Part shown: piece after piece, positions 1-6,218 of the stretch
Position numbering within the stretch: the first letter of the stretch is position 1
Layout of the letters: every line of letters begins with the position of its first letter
Origin: Desulfobacteraceae bacterium
Lineage (GTDB): Bacteria > Desulfobacterota > Desulfobacteria > Desulfobacterales > JAABRJ01
Reading direction: 5' to 3'
NCBI GenBank assembly: GCA_011390985.1
Contig: JAABRJ010000001.1
Location: 1-8,242, forward strand
DNA: 8,242 nucleotides
Position numbers and translations under genes: made by a program
Notes under the pieces: model-generated
The model's database searches: none
What the model was told of the DNA's origin: nothing
What the model saw: only the letters and a program-made list of their open reading frames with translations

Positions 1-67
1 AAACTGGGGCCGTTTTAACCGAAAAGGCTTGTTTGCCGGGGTGAAACTTGATAAGGCTGCAGCGTAA
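1..67 (+). CDS. C-terminal end of an unidentified upstream gene (partial)
   Basis: The frame starting at base 2 is open from the window edge to a TAA at 65-67 and reads NWGRFNRKGLFAGVKLD followed by Lys-Ala-Ala-Ala and stop. The residue mix (aromatic and basic, then a short Ala tail) looks like a normal protein end, and the next gene starts about 100 bases downstream on the same strand, so an upstream operon member is likely. Only 21 residues are visible and I do not recognise the family. It could also be a chance open frame, since 22 codons without a stop is not unusual in GC-rich DNA. Confidence 0.45.
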   Translation, partial: NWGRFNRKGLFAGVKLDKAAA

Positions 68-156
68 ATGCCTGAACCTCCGGCGGCCGCGCCCGGTAAC
101 GGCGGCGACCTCCAGGGGCACCCGGGCACGCGGGTAAATCGGAACCACTTCCACCG

Positions 157-164
157 AAAGGGGA
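157..164 (+). promoter_or_regulatory. Ribosome binding site for the transferase-GNAT gene
   Basis: The purine run AAAGGGGA ends five bases before the ATG at 170. It decides the start: the longer frame opens at an ATG at 68, but that codon has no comparable purine run and would add 34 low-complexity Pro/Gly/Arg-rich residues unlike a CoA-transferase N-terminus. From 170 the protein begins MANLGYWADSY, which fits the family. Confidence 0.65.
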
Positions 165-169
165 TCGGA

Positions 170-2065
170 ATGGCAAACTTAGGATATTGGGCGGACAGTT
201 ACGTCGAGAAAAGACGGTCCGCCCAGGAGGCTATCGGCTTGATTCGGCCCGGCAAGCGGGTGTTTATCGGGTCCTCCTGCGGCGAGCCGCAGTACCTGGT
301 CAGGGCGCTTTCGGTGGTTTCCAACTGTTTTACCGATCTGGAAATCGTCCGCCTGCTGACCCTGGAAAGCTCGCCCCTGACCCTGATCGCCGACAAGACC
401 CAGTGCCAGAACCTCAACATCCGCTCTTTTTACCTGGGTTCTGCGAGCGCCAAACACATTGCTCAGAACAAACGCTTCATCACGCCCATAAACCTCTCGG
501 CGATCCCGCGGCTCTTCAAAAGCCGCCGGCTGCCGATCCACGTCGCGCTCGTGCAGGTGAGCGCGCCGGACGATTTCGGCTGGATGAGCCTGGGCGTATC
601 GGTGGACATCACCCTGGCAGCCGCCCTTTCGGCGGACCTGGTGATCGCCCAGGTCAACAGCCGCATGCCCCGCATCCTGGGGCGCAGCTTTATTCACGTC
701 AACGACGTCGACGTCATCGTGGAGCACGACGAGGACGTGCTGACCATCGGGCGGATGCCCGACATGGATTCGGCCAACACCATCGGACGCCTGATCGCCC
801 GCCTGATCGAGGACGGCTCCACCATTGAAATCAGCCTGGGCGCCACCCCCCAGGCCACCCTGCTGGCCCTTTCGGACAAAAACGATCTGGGGATCCACAC
901 CCAGTATATCACCGACGGTATGATGCGGCTGGTATCCGAAGGGGTCATCACCAACCGCAAAAAAGGTTTCAACGACGGCAAACTGGTGGCCAGCAGCGCC
1001 ATTGGTACCCAGAACCTATACGAATTTCTGGATGACAACCCCTCCATCGAGTTCTATCCCTCCGATTACGTCAACGATCCCAATATCATTTCGCGTCACA
1101 ACAAAATGGTCTCCATGAATGTGGCCATGGCCATGGATCTCACCGGCCAGGTGGCCGCCGACGCCCTGCCGTTCAACCATTTTTCGGGCGTCACGGGGAT
1201 GGTCGACTTCATGCGCGGGGCGGCGCAGTCCGAAGGCGGCAAGGCCATCCTGATGCTGCCCGCAACGGCTGAGCAGGGAACCAAAAGCCGGATCGTTCCG
1301 GTTTTAGGTGACTCCGCCGTGGTGGTCCCGCGCGGCGACGTGCACTATGTCGTGACCGAATACGGTGCGGTCAATCTTTTTGGAAAAAGCCTGCAGGAGC
1401 GTGCCATGGCGATGATCAGCATCGCCCACCCCGATTTTCGCGAGGAGCTCTTCAGCCAGGCCAAGGAAATGGGGCTGCTGGGGGCCGAGCGCACCCTGAA
1501 AGAGTCGGTCCACGGCATTTATCCCGTCAAGCTGGAGGAAATCATCGAAGTGGATGGCGAGGAGATCACCATCCGGCCCTCCAAGCCCGTGGACGAACGC
1601 CGGATTCAGGAGCATTTCTACACCCTCGATAAGGCCGATGTGGTCTCACGCTTCTTTCACGAGAAAACCAGTTTTCTGCGCGGCGATGTGGAAAGCATGT
1701 ACGCCATCGACTACGTCAACGATCTGGCCATCTTGGCCCTGGTGGGTGAATTCGGCTTCGGCAAGGTCGTTGCCGTGGGCGAGTACCTGCTGGATCCGGC
1801 ATCCAACATGGCCGAGGTGGCCTTTTCGGTCAGCGGCGAATACCAGGGCAAGGGGCTGGGTCGCATCCTGATCCGGAAGCTTGCCGAGGCGGCGCGCGAA
1901 AACGGCATCTCCGGGCTGATGGCCTACACCTCACCCCAGAACCAGGGGATGATCCGGCTGTTCAACCAGCTGCCTTACAAAATCAAAACGATTTTCGACG
2001 GCGACATGCTTGCCCTCAGCTGCAAGTTCGACACCCCGGTCAGTGCGGGCAAGGCCGGCGCCTGA
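170..2065 (+). CDS. Bifunctional acetyl-CoA hydrolase/transferase family protein with C-terminal GNAT acetyltransferase domain
   Basis: A 631-residue cytoplasmic protein with no signal peptide or membrane segment. Residues about 10-430 form the two-part fold of the acetyl-CoA hydrolase/4-hydroxybutyrate CoA-transferase family. The N-terminal half includes RPGKRVFIGSSCGEP, and the C-terminal half carries the typical SGVTGMVDFMRGA stretch at residues 339-351. After a short linker, residues about 480-620 form a GNAT domain whose acetyl-CoA pyrophosphate loop is Q559-GKGLG. Family members move CoA between carboxylates or hydrolyse acyl-CoA through a glutamyl-CoA intermediate; GNAT domains acetylate amines, often protein lysines. 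In the motif that normally reads GIHTE, this protein has GIHTQ (Gln245), so ordinary glutamyl-CoA chemistry is doubtful unless another acid takes over. The fusion is known as a family in anaerobic bacteria, but I know of no settled physiological role. Its position beside Wood-Ljungdahl genes suggests a link to acetyl-CoA/acetate exchange or to acetylation control; that is inference. Fold assignment is secure, substrate is not. Confidence 0.88.
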   Translation: MANLGYWADSYVEKRRSAQEAIGLIRPGKRVFIGSSCGEPQYLVRALSVVSNCFTDLEIVRLLTLESSPLTLIADKTQCQNLNIRSFYLGSASAKHIAQNKRFITPINLSAIPRLFKSRRLPIHVALVQVSAPDDFGWMSLGVSVDITLAAALSADLVIAQVNSRMPRILGRSFIHVNDVDVIVEHDEDVLTIGRMPDMDSANTIGRLIARLIEDGSTIEISLGATPQATLLALSDKNDLGIHTQYITDGMMRLVSEGVITNRKKGFNDGKLVASSAIGTQNLYEFLDDNPSIEFYPSDYVNDPNIISRHNKMVSMNVAMAMDLTGQVAADALPFNHFSGVTGMVDFMRGAAQSEGGKAILMLPATAEQGTKSRIVPVLGDSAVVVPRGDVHYVVTEYGAVNLFGKSLQERAMAMISIAHPDFREELFSQAKEMGLLGAERTLKESVHGIYPVKLEEIIEVDGEEITIRPSKPVDERRIQEHFYTLDKADVVSRFFHEKTSFLRGDVESMYAIDYVNDLAILALVGEFGFGKVVAVGEYLLDPASNMAEVAFSVSGEYQGKGLGRILIRKLAEAARENGISGLMAYTSPQNQGMIRLFNQLPYKIKTIFDGDMLALSCKFDTPVSAGKAGA

Positions 2066-2087
2066 ATGCGGGGGCTGACGGACTTCC

Positions 2088-2103
2088 GCGCAAACCCTTG
2101 CGC
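2088..2103 (+). other. Small perfect hairpin between the fusion gene and acsV
   Basis: GCGCAA and TTGCGC form a perfect 6-bp stem around the 4-base loop ACCC, within the 88-base gap between the two genes. No T-run follows, so it is not a standard intrinsic terminator. It could stabilise or mark an intercistronic mRNA end, or be chance. Confidence 0.35.
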
Positions 2104-2153
2104 CGATGCAGCCGCCCAGTGGAACCCTTTTGCCAAGCGAGGTTAGATCTGAG

Positions 2154-4100
2154 ATGAGCAGCTTCACAGTCACCTTTCTGCCATACAATATCAAGGTTTC
2201 CCTGGATGCGGACGAGCCGTTGATCCGGGCCGCGATGGCGGCCGGGGTGCACGTCAACGCCTCCTGCGGCGGCCAGGGGGTCTGCGGAAAATGCCGCGTC
2301 GTCATCGAAAGCGGCGAGGTCGAGGGGGGCATCAGCGAAAAGCTCAGCCAGGCGGACATCGCCGCCGGCGTCCGTCTGGCCTGCCAGACCCGGATTCTCA
2401 GCGATGTCGTCGTGCGCATTCCGACCGAATCGGCCGTTGACGCCAGCGTGTTGAACAAAACCTTCGGCGAGCGGCGCACCGCGCGCATCCGCCAGATGAA
2501 CTTCAACGACCTCAAGGAGCAGGGGCTTTTCATGCCGCCCGTTGAAAAGCGCTACCTGGCCCTGCCGGAACCCACCGCCCAGGACAACCTGCCCGACGTC
2601 AGCCGTCTGATCAGCTTTCTGCACGCCAACTTCGGCGATCACCGCCTGGAGGTGGACCTGCCGGTGCTGCGCAAGATTCCGGATGTCCTGCGCGCCGACG
2701 GCTTTCGGGTCACCGCGACCATCGCCCGGCCGGTGCGCCCGGACGGCAAAAACCGGATCATCGACATCCAGCCGGGTGACACCACCGACCGTTCGTATGC
2801 CGTGGCCGTCGACATCGGCACCACCACCGTCTTCGGTCAGTTGCTGGACCTCAACTCCGGCGAGGTGCTGGCCCAGCAAGGGGATTTCAACAGCCAGATC
2901 AGCTACGGCGAGGATGTCATCAGCCGGATCGTTTTTTCTGAAAAAAACGGCATGGCCAAACTCCAGTCGGCCGTCTTGAAAACCACCAACCAGATCATCG
3001 ACCGGATCGTCCGCAAAGCGGCCATCGACCGCGACAACATCACCCACATCACCCTGGCCGGCAACACCACCATGACCCAGCTCTTCTGCGGCATCAACCC
3101 GCGCTACATCCGGCGTTCGCCGTATGTGCCGGCCTCCACCCTCTATCCCCCGATCCGCGCGGTGGATCTGGGGCTGGCCCTCGGCGAGCATGTCATGGCG
3201 CTCTTCTATCCCCAGGTTTCCAGCTATGTCGGCGGTGATATCGTGGCCGGTGTCATGGGCTCGGGCATGTATCGCCACGAGGAGCTGACCCTCTTCATGG
3301 ACATCGGCACCAACGCCGAGATCGTCATCGGCAACAAGGACTGGATGGCCTGCGCCGCCTGCTCGGCCGGGCCGGCCTTCGAGGGCGGCGGGATCAAGTT
3401 CGGCATGCGCGCCGAAAAGGGCGCCATCGAGGACTTCTCCCTCGACCCGCTGACCCTGGAGCCGATGAACATCACCGTCGGCAACGTCGGCGTCCGGGGG
3501 ATCTGCGGCTCCGGCCTGATCAATATCGTCGCCGCGCTCTTCGAGGCGGGCGTCATCGACAACCTGGGCAAGTTCAACCGCGATCTCCCCACCGATCGGG
3601 TGCGCGAAACCGAGGGCATCTGGGAATACGTGCTCGCCCGCGCGGAGGTCACCCAGATCGGCCGCGACGTGGTGCTCACCGAAATCGACATCGACAACCT
3701 GATCCGCGCCAAAGGTGCGCTCTACAGCGGCTGTATGACCCTGCTGGACGAGGTCGGGCTGGGCATCGAAAATCTGGAACGGATCATCCTGGCCGGCGGC
3801 TTCGGCAGCTATGTGGACCTGGAAAAGGCCATGATGATCGGGCTGCTGCCCGAAATCGAGCTGGACAGGGTGACCTTCGTCGGCAACAGCTCGCTTCTGG
3901 GGGCGCGCATGAGTTCGCTCACCAACCACATCCGGCGGGAAGTGACGGCGGTCACCCGGATGATGACCAATTTCGAGCTTTCGGAAACCGCCTCCTTTAT
4001 GGACCATTACGTGGCGGCGCTTTTCCTGCCCCACACCGATACCAACCTGTTTCCCAAGGTCATGGCGCGGATGGCGGCGCGCCGGCACCCGACGCCCTGA
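2154..4100 (+). CDS. acsV: Reductive activator of the corrinoid iron-sulfur protein (RACo/AcsV; [2Fe-2S] plus ASKHA ATPase)
   Basis: A 648-residue protein, close to the roughly 630 residues usual for RACo. It couples ATP hydrolysis to low-potential electron transfer, returning the accidentally oxidised Co(II) corrinoid of CoFeSP to Co(I) so that it can accept a methyl group. Residues about 1-85 form a plant-type [2Fe-2S] ferredoxin domain with ligands Cys38, Cys44, Cys47 and Cys77 (C-x5-C-x2-C...C). A linker and middle domain follow, then from about residue 216 the ASKHA (acetate kinase/Hsp70/actin) fold with phosphate loops DIGTTT at 220, LAGNTT around 304, DIGTNAE at 383 and the adenosine-side LAGGFGSY at 546. 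I chose ATG 2154 because GCGAGG lies 11 bases upstream and the ferredoxin beta-strand starts immediately after it; an ATG at 2106 would add 16 non-family residues. The neighbouring acsD and CODH genes support acsV over the RamA-type methylamine activators, which share the architecture. Confidence 0.92.
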   Translation: MSSFTVTFLPYNIKVSLDADEPLIRAAMAAGVHVNASCGGQGVCGKCRVVIESGEVEGGISEKLSQADIAAGVRLACQTRILSDVVVRIPTESAVDASVLNKTFGERRTARIRQMNFNDLKEQGLFMPPVEKRYLALPEPTAQDNLPDVSRLISFLHANFGDHRLEVDLPVLRKIPDVLRADGFRVTATIARPVRPDGKNRIIDIQPGDTTDRSYAVAVDIGTTTVFGQLLDLNSGEVLAQQGDFNSQISYGEDVISRIVFSEKNGMAKLQSAVLKTTNQIIDRIVRKAAIDRDNITHITLAGNTTMTQLFCGINPRYIRRSPYVPASTLYPPIRAVDLGLALGEHVMALFYPQVSSYVGGDIVAGVMGSGMYRHEELTLFMDIGTNAEIVIGNKDWMACAACSAGPAFEGGGIKFGMRAEKGAIEDFSLDPLTLEPMNITVGNVGVRGICGSGLINIVAALFEAGVIDNLGKFNRDLPTDRVRETEGIWEYVLARAEVTQIGRDVVLTEIDIDNLIRAKGALYSGCMTLLDEVGLGIENLERIILAGGFGSYVDLEKAMMIGLLPEIELDRVTFVGNSSLLGARMSSLTNHIRREVTAVTRMMTNFELSETASFMDHYVAALFLPHTDTNLFPKVMARMAARRHPTP

Positions 4101-4105
4101 GGGCG
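4093..4105 (+). other. Hairpin whose loop is the acsV stop codon
   Basis: CGCCC and GGGCG form a perfect 5-bp stem around exactly TGA, the acsV stop. There is no T-run after it, so it is not an intrinsic terminator by itself. In DNA this GC-rich such a hairpin can arise by chance. Confidence 0.25.
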
Positions 4106-4221
4106 GTCCCGGGGCGGGCCGTAAAGACGTGTCGACCGGTCCGTCCGGACGCCGAAGTGTAACGGGTGGGCGGGGGTTATTGGTTATTTCTCAAAAAAAA
4201 GGTACCCGGGCCACTCCTCTC

Positions 4222-4248
4222 TTGACAAACCAAACCTCGTAATATAAG
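4222..4248 (+). promoter_or_regulatory. Putative sigma70-type promoter for acsD-cooS
   Basis: A perfect -35 box TTGACA (4222-4227) is followed after 15 bases by TATAAG (4243-4248), a 5-of-6 match to the -10 consensus. The spacer is shorter than the ideal 17; reading TAAGTC at 4245-4250 gives 17 bases but a poorer -10. The local composition turns AT-rich here within a GC-rich region, and an A8 run lies 22-29 bases upstream of the -35. Transcription would begin near 4255 and give a leader of about 275 bases before acsD. Inference from sequence only. Confidence 0.5.
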
Positions 4249-4314
4249 TCAAAATATTCGGTAAATTGTAACGCATGGATGCGGTCGTGATGTAAGTCAT
4301 TTTAACCGGAGCGC

Positions 4315-4335
4315 GGCGGGGCGCCAGCGCCCGCC
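4315..4335 (+). other. Strong GC hairpin in the acsD leader
   Basis: GGCGG plus GCGC on the 5' side pair with GCGC plus CCGCC on the 3' side, giving nine base pairs with one bulged G (4320) and a tight loop near CA (4325-4326). No T-run follows. It lies about 60 bases downstream of the predicted transcription start, so it would fold near the 5' end of the acsD mRNA. A role in mRNA stability or in a leader switch is possible but unproven. Confidence 0.4.
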
Positions 4336-4516
4336 CGGTTTACGGTGTAAACTGCACCCTGGAGTCGAAGCTTCCGGGTGAATATGGCGATGACCAGAAT
4401 CACAGCCAGATTTGGAAAGGAGGCGTCGCGACACAGTAGTCCAGGTCCCGGATGACTTCCGGTCGGCCGCAAGGTTGGGAGTTGGGTAATCGGATCTTAC
4501 TGACAAACTTTTTCCA

Positions 4517-4524
4517 TAAGGAGG
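4517..4524 (+). promoter_or_regulatory. Ribosome binding site that fixes the TTG start of acsD
   Basis: TAAGGAGG is an almost perfect anti-16S complement and ends five bases before the TTG at 4530. No other start codon sits at a proper distance. The in-frame ATG at 4452 has no Shine-Dalgarno at working distance (the nearest, AAAGGAGG at 4416-4423, is 28 bases away) and would add 26 residues unlike the family N-terminus. Confidence 0.8.
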
Positions 4525-4529
4525 TTACA

Positions 4530-6143
4530 TTGGGCTTCGAATTTTTCAAAGAATCTTATTCCGGGAGCATAAAGGAGATCACCTTGGGCAGTGGCGGCAA
4601 GGCGGTCACTGTCGGTGGGGAAACATGCTACCCCTTCTACCAGTTCGAGGGGAAGATGCCCTGCAAGCCCAAAATCGCGATGGAGGTCTGGGACATCACA
4701 CCCGATGATTGGCCCGCAGCCGCGCTCAAACCCTTCGAGGATGTCGTTTCGGATCCTGCGGCGTGGGCCAAAAAATGCGTCGACTCCTACGGAGCCGACC
4801 TGATCGTGCTGCAGCTGAAAAGCACGGACCCCAACAGCAGCGACGCCAGCCCCGAAACAGCCGCCCAAACCGTCAAGAAAGTCGCCGACGCGATCAACGT
4901 GCCCCTGATTGTCTGGGGGACCGCCAATGTCAAGAAAGACGAGGCGGTATTCAAAAAAGTGGCCGAGGAATGCAAGGATCATAGCCTCGTGATCGGTCCG
5001 GTGGAAGATGCCAACCACAAGGGCATCGGGGCCGTTGCCATGGCCTACGGCCACGTCATCATCTCCTCGTCCCCGATCGACGTCAACCTCGCCAAACAGG
5101 TCAACATCCTGCTGGAAAACCTCGGTGTTCCGATGAACCGCGTGATCGTCGACCCCACCACCGGCGGTCTCGGCTACGGTATGGAATACAGCTATTCCGT
5201 GATGGAGCGCCTGCGCATGGCCGCCCTGAACCAGGGGGACGACAAGCTGCAGTTCCCGATGATCAACAACCTGGGCAACGAGGTCTGGAAGTGCAAAGAG
5301 GCCAAACTGGGCGTGGATGAGGCGCCGATCCTGGGCGATCCCGAAAAACGCGCCATCATGATGGAGGCCGTGGGGGCCGTGACCTACCTGCTGGCCGGCT
5401 CGGACGTGCTCATCATGCGCCATCCCGAATCCGCCCGGCTGGTGCGCTCCTTCATCGACCTGGCGCTGGCCGGCGGCTCCGCCGCCGAGGTCGCCCCCAT
5501 CGTCAAACGGCTGGATGATGTCGACATCGATCTGGCCGCGCTTGCCCCGGAACCGGACCTGACCATCGCGGAAGAAAAGAAAAAAGGCGCCCCGGCCGCA
5601 GCCAAGGCCGCACCCGCAGCCAAAGCCGCACCCGCAGCCAAGGCCGCCGCCCCGGCAGCCAAAGCCGCACCCGCAGCCAAAGCCGCGCCCGCAGCCAAAG
5701 CCGCGCCGGCCCCGGCCGCCGCGGCCAAGCCTGCGGCCGTGAAGGAAGAGGCCAAGGTCGACCCGCAAGCCGAAGCCAAGGCCAAAGCGGCGGCGGAAGC
5801 CCAGGCCAAGGTCGATGCCGAAGCCAAGGCCAAAGCCGACGCCGACGCCAAGGTCAAGGCCGAAGCGGCTGCCAAGGCCAAAGCCGACGCCGACGCCAGG
5901 GCCAAAGCCGATGCCGAAGCCCAAGCCGCCGCGGCCGAAAAGGCCAAGGTCGAGGCCGAAATGGACGAGATCCGCGCCAAGCGGGCCAAAGAACGCGAGG
6001 CCCGGATGGCCCAAGGCGGCGCCCACGGTGCGGCCAAAGCCGCAGCCGGCGAAACCAAGATGACCCCCGCCGAAGTCCAGAAACCCAGCATCGACAAGGT
6101 CATCGACAAACTGCAGTGGATTCACCGACGCCAGGCTTCCTGA
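4530..6143 (+). CDS. acsD: Acetyl-CoA decarbonylase/synthase delta subunit (small CoFeSP subunit) with long Ala/Lys-rich C-terminal extension
   Basis: A 537-residue protein starting at TTG. Residues 1-347 match the CdhD/AcsD family, the TIM-barrel small subunit that pairs with AcsC to form the corrinoid iron-sulfur protein, which carries the methyl group from methyl-tetrahydrofolate to acetyl-CoA synthase. Recognisable family stretches are GETCYPFYQFEG near the N-terminus, LIVLQLKSTDPN, and DPTTGGLGYGMEYSYSVMER from residue 208. Classical bacterial small subunits are about 33 kDa (roughly 310-320 residues), so this one carries about 190 extra residues. Residues 348-403 are an Ala-Lys-Pro linker of repeated AAKAAP units, like the swinging-arm linkers of dehydrogenase E2 proteins. 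Residues 404-495 are a charged Ala/Lys/Glu/Asp helix, TolA-like in look, with 16-residue repeats. Residues 509-537 form a distinct tail ending KVIDKLQWIHRRQAS. The gene lies 75 bases before cooS and is probably cotranscribed with it. The core function is secure; the role of the extension is unknown. Confidence 0.93.
   Translation: MGFEFFKESYSGSIKEITLGSGGKAVTVGGETCYPFYQFEGKMPCKPKIAMEVWDITPDDWPAAALKPFEDVVSDPAAWAKKCVDSYGADLIVLQLKSTDPNSSDASPETAAQTVKKVADAINVPLIVWGTANVKKDEAVFKKVAEECKDHSLVIGPVEDANHKGIGAVAMAYGHVIISSSPIDVNLAKQVNILLENLGVPMNRVIVDPTTGGLGYGMEYSYSVMERLRMAALNQGDDKLQFPMINNLGNEVWKCKEAKLGVDEAPILGDPEKRAIMMEAVGAVTYLLAGSDVLIMRHPESARLVRSFIDLALAGGSAAEVAPIVKRLDDVDIDLAALAPEPDLTIAEEKKKGAPAAAKAAPAAKAAPAAKAAAPAAKAAPAAKAAPAAKAAPAPAAAAKPAAVKEEAKVDPQAEAKAKAAAEAQAKVDAEAKAKADADAKVKAEAAAKAKADADARAKADAEAQAAAAEKAKVEAEMDEIRAKRAKEREARMAQGGAHGAAKAAAGETKMTPAEVQKPSIDKVIDKLQWIHRRQAS
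5598..5708 (+). repeat. 18-bp tandem repeat encoding AAKAAP units in the AcsD linker
   Basis: Six consecutive units of the form GCAGCCAAAGCCGCACCC, each coding Ala-Ala-Lys-Ala-Ala-Pro. The third unit carries one extra Ala codon (21 bases). Units differ only at third positions (AAA/AAG, GCA/GCG, CCC/CCG), which points to expansion by slippage with in-frame length change. The product is a flexible, extended, positively charged linker. Confidence 0.9.
5775..5918 (+). repeat. 48-bp tandem repeat (three units) encoding a 16-residue charged helix
   Basis: Units begin at 5775, 5823 and 5871, each opening GCCAAGGCCAAAGC. The second and third share 28 identical bases (5823-5850 and 5871-5898). In protein they are 16-residue units beginning AKAKA (residues 416, 432 and 448). 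A degenerate fourth unit begins AQAAA at residue 464. The period is not a simple heptad, so a long single helix is as likely as a classical coiled coil. Confidence 0.85.
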
Positions 6144-6218
6144 AGGCAGCCTGACGCCATTTGAAGATGCCGTTTACGAAGCACCGAAGTGTATACAACC
6201 TCGAGGAGGAACCGAAAA

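Larger units (their letters stand above)
4101..4529 (+). other. 429-base intergenic region and acsD leader
   Basis: No convincing gene lies here on either strand. The first 80 bases are very GC-rich, with overlapping short palindromes (for example GTCCGGAC at 4143-4150) but no T-tailed terminator. An eight-A run (4193-4200) and an AT-rich stretch (about 4240-4310) follow, holding the best promoter candidate at 4222-4248. From about 4255 to 4529 there is a probable untranslated leader. It contains a strong hairpin (4315-4335), an orphan Shine-Dalgarno-like AAAGGAGG (4416-4423) with no start codon at a suitable distance, a weakly supported 23-codon open frame (4384-4455), and a small hairpin CCGGA/TCCGG (4448-4462). 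I could not match the leader to a known riboswitch. Confidence 0.6.

Noticed and set aside
2040..4088. Minus-strand open frame of about 680 codons opposite acsV
   Set aside because: It is a shadow caused by strong G/C third-position bias. Its product has a biased Asp/His/Gly/Val composition and no recognisable domain, while the plus strand encodes a clear ferredoxin-ASKHA protein.
4193..4215. Minus-strand intrinsic terminator (A8 run read as T8)
   Set aside because: The flanking GGTACCCGGGCC does not form a proper stem-loop adjoining the T-run, and no minus-strand gene runs into it.
4384..4455. 23-codon open frame as a leader-peptide gene
   Set aside because: No convincing Shine-Dalgarno precedes ATG 4384 and the peptide has no tell-tale run of one amino acid. 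Its stop overlaps the ATG at 4452, but that ATG is itself not the likely start. Kept only as part of the leader observation.
4452..4529. ATG at 4452 as the start of acsD
   Set aside because: It lacks a Shine-Dalgarno at working distance and would add 26 residues unlike the family, whereas TTG 4530 has a near-perfect one five bases upstream.
4201..4529. Cobalamin riboswitch upstream of the corrinoid protein gene
   Set aside because: Only an isolated GCCACT is present near 4210. The rest of the B12-box core and helices are not visible, and that hexamer lies upstream of the predicted transcript start.
4497..6125. Minus-strand Gly/Phe-rich open frame opposite acsD, resembling a structural repeat protein
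   Set aside because: The Gly-Phe-Gly-Leu pattern is just the complement of the Ala/Lys codons of the AcsD repeats (GCC/AAG).
4152..6193. Direct repeat CCGAAGTGTA at 4152-4161 and 6184-6193, both upstream of acs genes
   Set aside because: A ten-base match between two places in 8 kb is expected by chance many times; no symmetry or positional consistency supports an operator.
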